A stretch of 40,571 bases of DNA from contig JADQBC010000015.1 in assembly GCA_016903655.1 (NCBI GenBank), forward strand, positions 1 to 40,571. The letters run 5' to 3'. The stretch comes from Gomphosphaeria aponina SAG 52.96 = DSM 107014. GTDB lineage: Bacteria > Cyanobacteriota > Cyanobacteriia > Cyanobacteriales > Gomphosphaeriaceae. The notes under the pieces are model-generated. The model ran no database searches, was not told the origin of the DNA, and was given only the letters and a program-made list of their open reading frames with translations. This document shows, piece by piece, positions 1 through 7,176 of this stretch. The translations under genes and the position numbers were made by a program. Each line of letters starts with the position of its first letter. The first letter of the stretch is position 1.

Positions 1-90
1 TAATTGTGTAATTGTTTGTTGAGGATCTTGATCTTGATTATCAATAGGGAAAATATTCCCATTTTCATCATAATTAAAAAAACTTTCACA
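1..90 (-). repeat. Inverted-repeat arm with open coding frame
   Basis: The reverse complement of this segment matches 646-735 with only a few substitutions, so the same ~90-bp stretch occurs in both orientations about 560 bp apart. Read on the minus strand it is open and contains the peptide YDENGNIFPID. The plus-strand copy has the same peptide, which suggests both are pieces of a former gene that may continue beyond the window edge. No start codon is visible, and an in-frame TAG lies in the palindrome just upstream. The protein is not recognised. Confidence 0.75.
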
Positions 91-118
91 GTTAGGCTTA
101 AATACACCTATGGAAGGT

Positions 119-158
119 GTTTGTAGTTGCGCTTTAGCGCTAAAGCGCAACTACAAAC
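119..158. repeat. 40-bp perfect palindrome, copy A
   Basis: The 20-bp arm GTTTGTAGTTGCGCTTTAGC is followed directly by its exact reverse complement. An identical copy lies at 760-799. It sits just beyond the 3' end of the duplicated gene fragment. With no spacer between arms and no T-tract it looks like a dispersed palindromic repeat rather than an ordinary terminator, although the transcript could still fold. Confidence 0.9.
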
Positions 159-171
159 TTCTAAAATGGTA

Positions 172-556
172 TTATGTAATGGGAAACTCTCAGATAATTT
201 TATCTATTTCTGCCCTGAGTTTAATAGTTTCTTTGAGGGGAATAATTATTTTTTGATAATGGGTGATAGCTGTTGAGGTTAAATTTAAGTTAGCTTTTTT
301 TCTGTCTTTTAACCATTAATCTAACACTTGATAACCCCCTATTTTAAATTCCCACACTTCTTGAGCAACGCCCATAAAATAACAGTTTTTATTAATAAAT
401 ATTTGTTGTTTATTGTCATCATATTTGATTTGATTTATTTCGTTTTTTCCATCTCCTTGATAGTGAAATTCGCTCTTTTGTTCTTGTTCAAAAATAGGTA
501 AGTTGCCTTCGTTAATAAAGTTAGATTGAGTTAGGTTTATTTCTGGTAATTGTTTC
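172..556 (-). pseudogene. Truncated duplicate of the restriction-modification gene 3' end
   Basis: The segment encodes almost the same residues as the C-terminus of the intact gene at 813-4061 (for example KNCYFMGVAQEVWEFKIGGY). An A/T change turns a codon into a stop after GYQVLD, 48 codons before the parental stop; beyond it the frame remains readable to a TAA at 172-174. There is no start codon of its own and nothing upstream to express it as a domain. It is the 3' part of the 465-bp duplication and probably non-functional, but it is a potential template for recombination with the intact gene. Confidence 0.85.
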
Positions 557-735
557 CTCAACCTGAACATTGTGGACATTATAAAGATGATCAAAAAAAT
601 CCTTATTGTCAGGAAGATTTAAAGATTTCACCTTTAGATAAAAATTGTGAAAGTTTTTTGACTTATGATGAAAATGGGAATATTTTCCCTATTGATGATC
701 AAGATCAAGATCCTCAACAAACAATTACGCAATTA
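556..735 (+). pseudogene. Remnant of an unrecognised coding sequence
   Basis: The plus strand is open through this interval and contains two Cys-x2/3-His/Cys-like groupings (EHCGHY, NPYCQ) followed by YDENGNIFPID. Its last 90 bp (646-735) recur inverted at 1-90 with the frame preserved, which argues for former coding sequence. It is bounded on both sides by the 465-bp duplication, so it is probably a gene fragment trapped between the copies. I do not recognise the family. Confidence 0.4.
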
Positions 736-1197
736 GGCTTAAATACACCTATGGAAGGTGTTTGTAGTTGCGCTTTAGCGCTAAAGCGCAACTACAAACT
801 TCTAAAATGGTATTATTTAATGGGAAACTCTCCGAGAATTTTATCTATTTCTGCCATGATTTTAAGAGTTTCTTTGAGGGCAATAATTATTTTTTGATAA
901 TGGGTTATAGCTGTTGAGGTTAAATTTAAGTTAGCTTTTTTTCTGTCTTTTAACCATTTATCTAACACTTGATAACCCCCTATTTTAAATTCCCACACTT
1001 CTTGAGCAACGCCCATAAAATAACAGTTTTTATTAATAAATATTTCTTGTTTATTGTCATCATATTTGATTTGATTTATTTCGTTTTTTCCATCTCCTTG
1101 ATAGTGAAATTCGCTCTTTTGTTCTTGTTCAAAAATAGGTAAGTTGCCTTCGTTAATAAAGTTAGATTGAGTTAGGTTGATTTCTGGTAATTGTTTC
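733..1197. repeat. 465-bp direct repeat, copy B (inside the intact gene)
   Basis: This is the parental copy of the duplication described at 92-556. It covers the palindrome at 760-799 and the 3' end of the restriction-modification gene, and continues upstream into that gene without interruption. Confidence 0.9.
760..799. repeat. 40-bp perfect palindrome, copy B
   Basis: Identical to the palindrome at 119-158. It lies 14 bp beyond the stop codon of the restriction-modification gene (813), so it may form a stem at the end of that transcript. No T-run follows on the minus strand. Confidence 0.85.
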
Positions 1198-4061
1198 AGT
1201 AAATGCAGGTTAACTAATATTTCTCCTTGCTCGGCTAATTGATTAAATAATTCGTTATTGGTAGTTAAAGGAATGCGAGGGAAATCTATTTTTAAAAATT
1301 GGGCGTATCTTTGACGATAATTAGGGGAATGTAAAAGGGCATAAATATAATAAAATATTTTTTCTGGGGTGGGTTGATAACCTAATTTTTGGGTAATTTC
1401 TGCGAGAAAATCCTGACTAAAATTAGCCTCTTTGTCTGTTATAATATTACCTTGTCCGTCTTCTTGGTTGGGGTAAATATAGAGAGGGAAAACTTGATTT
1501 GCTTCTCTACTAGTTGTTGATATTGCACAATCATTAACTATTTTCTCAGTTACAAAACAATGCTCATAACCTACAGTTGCTTGTTGTCTAGATGTTAATA
1601 AACATAAATTCTGTTTCCCCATAACATGATTAATTAATTCACGCCTAGGACGATCCATTACACTAGAACTAAAATAACACCAACGGGTATCAAAAGGACG
1701 ATATAAACATTCAATTAATTTATCCTCCCATTGTTGATCATTTATAATTTCTTGACGAGCTTTTTTTATTTGCCAACTACTACTTTCTTTCAAACTATAT
1801 TTATTTAGATATTCATTATCAGAAACTTTTTTACCTCTCATTTCTTGAATACGATTATATAATTTTTCTCTGTCAAAATCAATAGCAAAATGGTCACGGT
1901 GAGTTTGAAAACCTAAAACATTAACAGGCATAATATCAGTAATTTTCCAACCCTGATTATATTCTTCTAATAATAAAGTATCTTGAGGAGTAAACAGATA
2001 AAAAGGCGATTGGGGGTTAACATCTTCCCATTCAATGGTATTTAAAGATAACTGCTTTAATTGTTCATACTTATGCTCACGACTGCCCCATAAATCATAA
2101 TAGAAAACACCGTTTTTAATTTCGTAATTTTCTCGATTAAATAACCAAACAGTTTGAGCTTTAGAAAGATCTTTAACAGCGATAATAATGGATACACCTT
2201 GCTGAATATCAAACACATTTTTATCAACACTTCCATCGGGGGTAACTTCTTTTTTCTTAGCGTTTCCATGTAAATTTACCAAATAAATGCGGTTAAAACT
2301 ACCCATTAAATGTTGGCGCATTCCCCGAAAAGTTGGATTATCAATAAAGCCGTGATTTGTCACAAAGGCCAAAATTCCCACCCCAGTTTTATTAATTCTC
2401 CACTCACCAAAACGAATAAATTTAACATAATCATCTTGTAACCATTTTGGATTTTTTTCCTTTAAGTCCACACCATCAACTTGATAATAATCTTTAACTA
2501 AATTATAAATCCAAGTACTATTATTTTCAGAATGTCCAGCATAAGGTGGATTACCAATTACTACATGAATTGGTGTTTTATTTTTAATATCTGCCGCTTG
2601 ATTTGCTTCTTGAGAAATATAATTAGCTAACAACAATTCAGATTTTTTGATCCCTTCATCTAAAGCATTTGTCAAGAAAATATTTAACCTTTCCCCCTCA
2701 GCAAAATGATAATTTAAGGTTTTTAACAATAAACCTAATTTTAAATGAGCAATGGTATAAGGTGTCATTAATAACTCAAAGCCAAAAAGCCTCTCAATCA
2801 CTCGCCTTTGTTTAAATAAAACATCCCAATTTGTTTCTAAAGAATAACGCTGAAAATTAAGACAAATTCGTCGAATAACTTCATATAAAAAAGTACCTGT
2901 CCCCGTTGCTGGATCTAAAATAGTAACATTTTTACTCCCTAAACCTTCATCTAAATTAAAGTCATTTTCTAAGATATCATTAACAGCTTTGACAATAAAA
3001 GAAACTACTGGCTCTGGGGTATAATAAACACCTCTACTTTTGCGTAAATCAGCAGAATAAGCCCCTAAAAAAGTTTCATAAAAATGCACTACTGGATCTT
3101 GTTTTTGGGTTTCTGCCCCAAAATTTTCTAAAATATTAGCCATATCCGCATCTGCTAATAACTCGATTAAAATTTCGAGAGTCCAGTTAATTTTACTAAT
3201 AATGTTGGTACTAATTACCGTATCAAATAAACCTTTTAAAAAGGGAATTTGATCGCTGATAAAATAACCTGCATTTTCTCGGTTAAATTCATTATTAATT
3301 CTTCCCTGAGTAAGGAAAACCCCCCCGTCTTCCACACCCCCCTTACTAAGGGGGGCTTGGGGGGTTTTTTCCATTCCTTCACAATGTCCAACCCTAGCGG
3401 TAAATAAACCATAACTGATGGTTTGGGCGTACATATCCGCAAAATTTTGGTTATCTAAATCAGGTAATAATAAATCTTGAAAAACTAATTTTAATTGGCT
3501 TAATTCACTGCGATTATCAGGGTTAATTTCTTCTGCTTTTAACGCCTCATCAATACTAAAACGAATTGCTTTTGTTACCGTTGCCATTTCTGCTGCTAAT
3601 TCGTTATAGTTGCCAATAATTTTATTTTGATAATTCAGGAAACATTGAATTAAATTAGTGATATTAGTTAAGTCGGCATTGATAGTTATTTGATTGTTTT
3701 TAATTGTGCCAATAGTAGCAGTTAACTGTAATTTTCCTTCTAAATACCAGCGAAATTCTAAATAGTTAGTTAAGATAAAATTTTGACCGATCGCCGAATC
3801 TAAATAACGAATAATTTGCTCTGTTTGTTCAATCTTATCTAAATTTTCTTCAATTTTCTTAGCTTCTATATAACCTAAGATTTTCTGATTTTTTCTCACC
3901 GTAAAATCGGGAATACCTGCTTGATTTTTCTTTTCTTCAATAATGGCGTTGATACCTGATAAAGAATTATCAATCAGGGTTTTTAAAGCGGGGTAATGAC
4001 TTCTTTCACTACCTTGGGATAAATTACTTTCGATGGTTTGTAAATAATAGTTAAAATCCAT
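813..4061 (-). CDS. Single-chain restriction-modification enzyme (Type IIG / Eco57I-like)
   Basis: A 1082-residue protein that should both cut and N6-adenine-methylate DNA in one chain. The N-terminus carries a PD-(D/E)xK nuclease signature: P51-D52, then E66-A-K68 in the context YIEAKK. A helical linker leads to a gamma-class methyltransferase: YYTPEPVVSFIV at ~346, the S-adenosylmethionine loop DPATGTGTF at 383-391 and the catalytic NPPY at 504-507. The ~450 C-terminal residues would contain target recognition. No separate specificity or restriction subunit is nearby, consistent with a stand-alone enzyme. Residues ~226-258 (KTPQAPLSKGG region) are encoded by an in-frame palindromic repeat at 3316-3372, an unusual insertion just before the methyltransferase. 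The 3' end is duplicated downstream (92-556). The Shine-Dalgarno sequence before 4061 is weak. Family assignment is secure; the recognition sequence cannot be read. Confidence 0.88.
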   Translation of the reverse strand: MDFNYYLQTIESNLSQGSERSHYPALKTLIDNSLSGINAIIEEKKNQAGIPDFTVRKNQKILGYIEAKKIEENLDKIEQTEQIIRYLDSAIGQNFILTNYLEFRWYLEGKLQLTATIGTIKNNQITINADLTNITNLIQCFLNYQNKIIGNYNELAAEMATVTKAIRFSIDEALKAEEINPDNRSELSQLKLVFQDLLLPDLDNQNFADMYAQTISYGLFTARVGHCEGMEKTPQAPLSKGGVEDGGVFLTQGRINNEFNRENAGYFISDQIPFLKGLFDTVISTNIISKINWTLEILIELLADADMANILENFGAETQKQDPVVHFYETFLGAYSADLRKSRGVYYTPEPVVSFIVKAVNDILENDFNLDEGLGSKNVTILDPATGTGTFLYEVIRRICLNFQRYSLETNWDVLFKQRRVIERLFGFELLMTPYTIAHLKLGLLLKTLNYHFAEGERLNIFLTNALDEGIKKSELLLANYISQEANQAADIKNKTPIHVVIGNPPYAGHSENNSTWIYNLVKDYYQVDGVDLKEKNPKWLQDDYVKFIRFGEWRINKTGVGILAFVTNHGFIDNPTFRGMRQHLMGSFNRIYLVNLHGNAKKKEVTPDGSVDKNVFDIQQGVSIIIAVKDLSKAQTVWLFNRENYEIKNGVFYYDLWGSREHKYEQLKQLSLNTIEWEDVNPQSPFYLFTPQDTLLLEEYNQGWKITDIMPVNVLGFQTHRDHFAIDFDREKLYNRIQEMRGKKVSDNEYLNKYSLKESSSWQIKKARQEIINDQQWEDKLIECLYRPFDTRWCYFSSSVMDRPRRELINHVMGKQNLCLLTSRQQATVGYEHCFVTEKIVNDCAISTTSREANQVFPLYIYPNQEDGQGNIITDKEANFSQDFLAEITQKLGYQPTPEKIFYYIYALLHSPNYRQRYAQFLKIDFPRIPLTTNNELFNQLAEQGEILVNLHLLKQLPEINLTQSNFINEGNLPIFEQEQKSEFHYQGDGKNEINQIKYDDNKQEIFINKNCYFMGVAQEVWEFKIGGYQVLDKWLKDRKKANLNLTSTAITHYQKIIIALKETLKIMAEIDKILGEFPIK
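3316..3372. repeat. In-frame palindromic repeat inside the restriction-modification gene
   Basis: A C-rich arm and a G-rich arm (ACCCCCC and GGGGGGTTTT, with CCCCCCTTACTAAGGGGGG in the middle) form a long stem-loop inside the coding region. It keeps the frame and encodes a Pro/Gly/Lys-rich peptide (TPQAPLSKGG). A related element lies inside hcp at 6070-6116. Such C/G-tract palindromes are normally found in cyanobacterial spacers. Confidence 0.75.
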
Positions 4062-4110
4062 AAAAAAATCCGTTGTGAATAATTAATAGCATTTGGATAA
4101 ATAGTTAAGA

Positions 4111-4156
4111 GACAAGGGCGATGGCCGCAGGCCAGGCCGGGCCATCGCACCTTGTC
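4111..4156. repeat. Dispersed stem-loop repeat, copy 1
   Basis: Arms GACAAGGGCGATGGCC and GGGCCATCGCACCTTGTC pair around a short GC-rich loop. A second copy is at 4400-4449, and a partial relative (GACAAGGGCGATCGC) at 4695-4710. The core resembles an altered HIP1 octamer. The stretch between this copy and 4400 has no convincing gene. Confidence 0.8.
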
Positions 4157-4399
4157 TGGGAGCATCCCAATTGTTTTATTATAGTGCGATATATGCTGGC
4201 TAACATAGTAGCAACGAGCAAGATGCTCCCACTACGTGTTTTTGATAAGTTTAAACGCACTGGATTGTATTTTGTTTTTCCTCCTGTACTTGTGCTAATT
4301 TCTAATCCTAATTCTTTGCACGATTTTGGTCAATTTTAAGATTGGGATGAGCAGTGAATATTGAGAAATAACTACTCACTGCTTCTTTAGTTGTATCTA

Positions 4400-4449
4400 G
4401 ACAAGGGCGATGGCCGCAGGCCAGGCCCAAGGGGCCATCGCATTTTGTC
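4400..4449. repeat. Dispersed stem-loop repeat, copy 2
   Basis: Same arms as 4111-4156 (GACAAGGGCGATGGCC and GGGCCATCGCATTTTGTC) with a slightly longer loop. Its right edge overlaps the 8-bp TTTTGTCT that is duplicated on both sides of the MITE at 4451-4678, so the MITE appears to have inserted at the edge of this repeat. Confidence 0.8.
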
Positions 4450-4450
4450 T

Positions 4451-4678
4451 GGCGTTGCGTTTTTTGAGTCATGAATTATATTTTTACAAAAACTACTAAC
4501 CAAACTATAGCAGAAGGCAGAAGGCAGAGGGCAGAAGGCAGAAGGAAAACCCTTACTATTATTAAGTTTTAGATTTTGATAATGTCAATACTATTCCCCT
4601 CTTTGCTATAAAACCCTCTCCCCACTCCCCACTCCCTACTCCCTACTAAAATGCGTCATTCCACAATTCAGCAACGCC
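4451..4678. mobile_element. MITE-like element with target-site duplication, carrying a nested element
   Basis: Terminal inverted repeats GGCGTTGC (4451-4458) and GCAACGCC (4671-4678) are flanked by an 8-bp direct repeat TTTTGTCT (4443-4450 and 4679-4686). The internal sequence matches the reverse complement of the element at 24362-24478, sharing TATATTTTTACAAAA and CCCTCTCCCCACTCCC. Without the 105-bp insert at 4506-4610 it would be ~123 bp, close to the 117-119 bp of the other copy. It has no coding capacity and would depend on a transposase encoded elsewhere. Confidence 0.8.
4506..4610. mobile_element. 105-bp small element nested in the MITE
   Basis: Bounded by TATAGCA and its reverse complement TGCTATA, with (GGCAGAA)-type heptamer repeats inside. 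A copy of exactly the same length lies at 17442-17546. A 4-bp direct repeat AAAC flanks this copy (4502-4505 and 4611-4614). The sequence on either side is continuous with the uninterrupted MITE at 24362-24478, which gives the empty site. Confidence 0.75.
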
Positions 4679-4756
4679 TTTTGTCTGGGGTGCTAGACAA
4701 GGGCGATCGCTTTTGTTATATTTTTGTATTGCTAATGCGAGCAAGCATCTTGCCTT

Positions 4757-6427
4757 TTAACCTCCCAGACAAGCGGCTAAATCTTCATCAGGAGTGCGAA
4801 TTGCCTGTAAATTATACTTGTCTGACAAAAACTTAAATACATTGGGGGTAATAAAAGCTGGGAGAGTAGGGCCCAAACGAATATCTTTAATTCCCAGATA
4901 CAAAAGGGTAAGCAACACAGCGATCGCTTTTTGTTCATACCAAGAAATAATCATGGAAAGGGGTAACTCATTCACACCTACATTAAAAGCTTGTGCTAAA
5001 CCCAAAGCAATTTGAATGGCAGAATAAGCATCATTACACTGCCCCACATCCATCAACCTGGGTATTTCCCCAATTTTGCCCAGGTTTTGATCAAAAAAGC
5101 GGAACTTACCACAAGCGAGAGTTAACACCACACAATCCTCTGGCACTTTTTCCACAAATTCTGTGTAATAAGTGCGACCAGGTTTAGCACCATCGCAACC
5201 GCCTACCAGGAAGAAATGACGAATATCACCCCGTTTCACAGCTTCCACCACTTCACCTGCCACATTTAATACTGCATTGCGGGCAAAACCAGTCATTACT
5301 GAGCGGGGTGGTTCATCTTCTGTAAACCCAGGTAAAGCTAATGCTTTTTCAATGACTGGGGTAAAATCGGGAGTACTCTCAGGGAGATAATTAAGACCAG
5401 GATAGCCTACCGGCCCCATAGTAAATAATTTTTCCTCATAAACTTCGTGGGGCGGCATGAGACAGTTAGTAGTTAGTACAATTGCCCCTGGAAACTTAGC
5501 AAAGTCTTTTGTTTGATTTTGCCAGGCAGTGCCATAATGGCCGTAGAGATGGGGGTATTTTTCTTTTAATTTGGGATAACCATGAGCTGGTAATAATTCC
5601 CCGTGAGTATAAACATTAATTCCTTTATCAGCAGTTTGGTGCAAGATAGCTTCTAGTTGTTTAATATCGTGGCCAGAAACTAAAATCGCCTTACCCTGTT
5701 TAGCATTGAGGGGAACTACAGTAGGAACAGGATGACCATAAGTATTAGTGTGACCAGCATCTAACAATTCCATGGTGCGGAGGTTATACTTACCTACTTC
5801 CAATGCAAGGTTAATCCAGTCATCCAAAGTTAAATCATGGCGATCGATTGCTGCTAAAGCTTCATAACAGAAGTGATAAACTGCATCATCTTCTTCTCCA
5901 AGCTCCTGGGCGTGCCAATTGTAGGAAGCTAGACCTTTTACACCATAGAGTACAGTAAGTTTGAGGGAGAAAATATCAATATTGCTCCTGGACTCCTCAA
6001 TTAATTTTAAAGAAGTATCCTGGCCTTGTACCGCTAAACTTTCGTTAAAGTCTGGGGTGTATGAAGAGATGGGGGGAAAATCCCCCCCTTCCCCCCCTTT
6101 GTAAGGGGGGGTGTTAGACTTATTTGATGCCGCAATTTGAGTTTTTAAAGCTTCCCGCAAGGCGATCGCCTTTTGAATATACTTGGTGAAGCTTTTTTGA
6201 TTAAAATTTACATTAGTCATTGTGGCAAACATTGCCTCACAGGTAAACACATCAGCCTCATGAGTAGAAATACCCAATTCTTTAGCTTTAAGTGCCACTG
6301 GTGCAAGTCCTCGCAGACAATAAATTAACAAATCTTGTACTGCATTGACTTCTGGGCCTTTACCACAAGCACCCCATTGGTGACAACCTTGGCCGCTGGC
6401 AGTTTGTTCGCATTGTTCGCAAAACAT
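4757..6427 (-). CDS. hcp: Hybrid cluster protein (hydroxylamine reductase / NO reductase)
   Basis: A 556-residue cytoplasmic iron-sulfur-oxygen enzyme. The family reduces hydroxylamine in vitro and is implicated in removing nitric oxide or protecting against nitrosative stress under low oxygen. The N-terminal cluster cysteines are C3, C6, C15 and C21 (Cx2Cx8Cx5C), the spacing of class I/III rather than enterobacterial class II proteins. Hybrid-cluster ligands are recognisable as TTNCLMPP, VGGCDGAKPG, TLACGKFRF, DVGQCNDAYS and SWYEQKA. Residues ~101-124 (NTPPYKGGEGGDFPP) come from an in-frame palindromic repeat and are probably a surface insertion. The start at 6427 is supported by AAGGAG upstream. 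It is divergent from the Crp/Fnr-type gene and likely controlled by the site at 6487-6500. No hcr reductase is adjacent. Confidence 0.95.
   Translation of the reverse strand: MFCEQCEQTASGQGCHQWGACGKGPEVNAVQDLLIYCLRGLAPVALKAKELGISTHEADVFTCEAMFATMTNVNFNQKSFTKYIQKAIALREALKTQIAASNKSNTPPYKGGEGGDFPPISSYTPDFNESLAVQGQDTSLKLIEESRSNIDIFSLKLTVLYGVKGLASYNWHAQELGEEDDAVYHFCYEALAAIDRHDLTLDDWINLALEVGKYNLRTMELLDAGHTNTYGHPVPTVVPLNAKQGKAILVSGHDIKQLEAILHQTADKGINVYTHGELLPAHGYPKLKEKYPHLYGHYGTAWQNQTKDFAKFPGAIVLTTNCLMPPHEVYEEKLFTMGPVGYPGLNYLPESTPDFTPVIEKALALPGFTEDEPPRSVMTGFARNAVLNVAGEVVEAVKRGDIRHFFLVGGCDGAKPGRTYYTEFVEKVPEDCVVLTLACGKFRFFDQNLGKIGEIPRLMDVGQCNDAYSAIQIALGLAQAFNVGVNELPLSMIISWYEQKAIAVLLTLLYLGIKDIRLGPTLPAFITPNVFKFLSDKYNLQAIRTPDEDLAACLGG
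6070..6116. repeat. In-frame palindromic repeat inside hcp
   Basis: Alternating G and C tracts (TGGGGGGAAAATCCCCCC, then CCCCCCCTTTGTAAGGGGGG) form stem-loops within the coding region. The length keeps the frame, and the peptide TPPYKGGEGG interrupts the region between the N-terminal cluster domain and the body of Hcp. It is related in composition and peptide to 3316-3372. Confidence 0.75.
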
Positions 6428-6457
6428 ATAGTGTCTCCTTTTTTTGTCTCTACCCTC

Positions 6458-6463
6458 AATATA
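6458..6463 (-). promoter_or_regulatory. Predicted -10 element of hcp
   Basis: TATATT on the minus strand. A start site about seven bases on, near 6451, would put the centre of the FNR/DNR-like box at about -42, the standard class II activator position, and leave a ~24-nt leader containing AAGGAG. Confidence 0.5.
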
Positions 6464-6486
6464 GAAGTCAGACTAGAAACATTACC

Positions 6487-6500
6487 TTGACTTAAATCAA
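6487..6500. promoter_or_regulatory. FNR/DNR-type operator in the hcp-regulator spacer
   Basis: TTGACTTAAATCAA is one base from the consensus TTGAT-N4-ATCAA and lies in the 78-bp divergent spacer. The divergent regulator has the matching recognition-helix residues (E182, S185, R186). The site is upstream of hcp at activating distance, but only 5 bp before the ATG of the regulator, where binding could cause autorepression. Confidence 0.7.
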
Positions 6501-6505
6501 ACTTA

Positions 6506-7171
6506 ATGAAACTATCAGAATTTTTAGAAAATACCCAGCTTTGGCGAGGACTACCCCCAGAACAACTTGAAGCACTTGTAAAGATAGCCAAACCCCAAAC
6601 TTATAACAAAGGAGAAATTATTTTTTTAGAAGGAGATGAAGTGGAGGGTTTTTATGTAGTTAAATCGGGAAAAGTAAAAGTTTATAAACTTGCAGCCACA
6701 GGAAAAGAACAAATTTTCCATATTTTTGATTCAGGACAACATTTTGCAGAAGTACCTGCCTTTGATGGAGAATGTTACCCTGCAAATGCTGCGGCGTTAA
6801 TAGATACAGAATTGTTATTTTTTTCCCGACCTTCCATGTTAAAACTGTTAATGGAACAGCCTAGTTTAGCCATCAATATGTTAGCCATTTTTGCGCAACA
6901 TTTGCGGCGTTTTGCCAGAATTATTGAGGACTTATCCTTAAAAGAAGTCCCCGAAAGATTAGCAGCTTATTTATTGAGTCAAGAGAGAGACGAAGTAGAA
7001 TTAGAAATAAATAAGAGTCAATTAGCTGCATTTTTGGGGACAATTCCCGAAACCCTTTCACGGGTATTTTCTAAATTGAGTCATCAAGGATTAATTGAAG
7101 TAGAGGGGGCGAAAATTAAGATTTTAAACCGAGAAGGTTTACAAAAATTAGCAGCAGGAGCTAGTAAATAG
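6506..7171 (+). CDS. Crp/Fnr-family transcription regulator (DNR-like)
   Basis: A 221-residue DNA-binding protein. Residues ~12-125 form the cyclic-nucleotide-type beta barrel (GEIIFLEGDEVEGFYVV), followed by a dimer helix and a Crp-type winged helix-turn-helix at ~165-208. The recognition helix reads PETLSRVF, with E182, S185 and R186 matching the residues by which Fnr-type proteins read TTGAT. There is no N-terminal cysteine cluster (the only cysteine is C90), so it is not an Fe-S oxygen sensor; a heme-based NO sensor like DNR is a reasonable inference. It is divergent from hcp and probably regulates it. It ends 5 bp before the convergent gene at 7177. Confidence 0.88.
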   Translation: MKLSEFLENTQLWRGLPPEQLEALVKIAKPQTYNKGEIIFLEGDEVEGFYVVKSGKVKVYKLAATGKEQIFHIFDSGQHFAEVPAFDGECYPANAAALIDTELLFFSRPSMLKLLMEQPSLAINMLAIFAQHLRRFARIIEDLSLKEVPERLAAYLLSQERDEVELEINKSQLAAFLGTIPETLSRVFSKLSHQGLIEVEGAKIKILNREGLQKLAAGASK

Positions 7172-7176
7172 AATTA

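Larger units (their letters stand above)
92..556. repeat. 465-bp direct repeat, copy A
   Basis: This segment aligns without visible gaps to 733-1197 at a constant offset of 641 bp, with scattered substitutions. It carries the 40-bp palindrome and the last ~128 codons of the restriction-modification gene. The break at 556/557 is sharp: copy A ends and an unrelated sequence follows, while copy B continues into the intact gene. Confidence 0.9.

Noticed and set aside
4121..4339. Short plus-strand open frame after the restriction-modification gene
   Set aside because: It starts inside the GACAAGG repeat, has no ribosome-binding site and resembles no protein; its composition is that of spacer.
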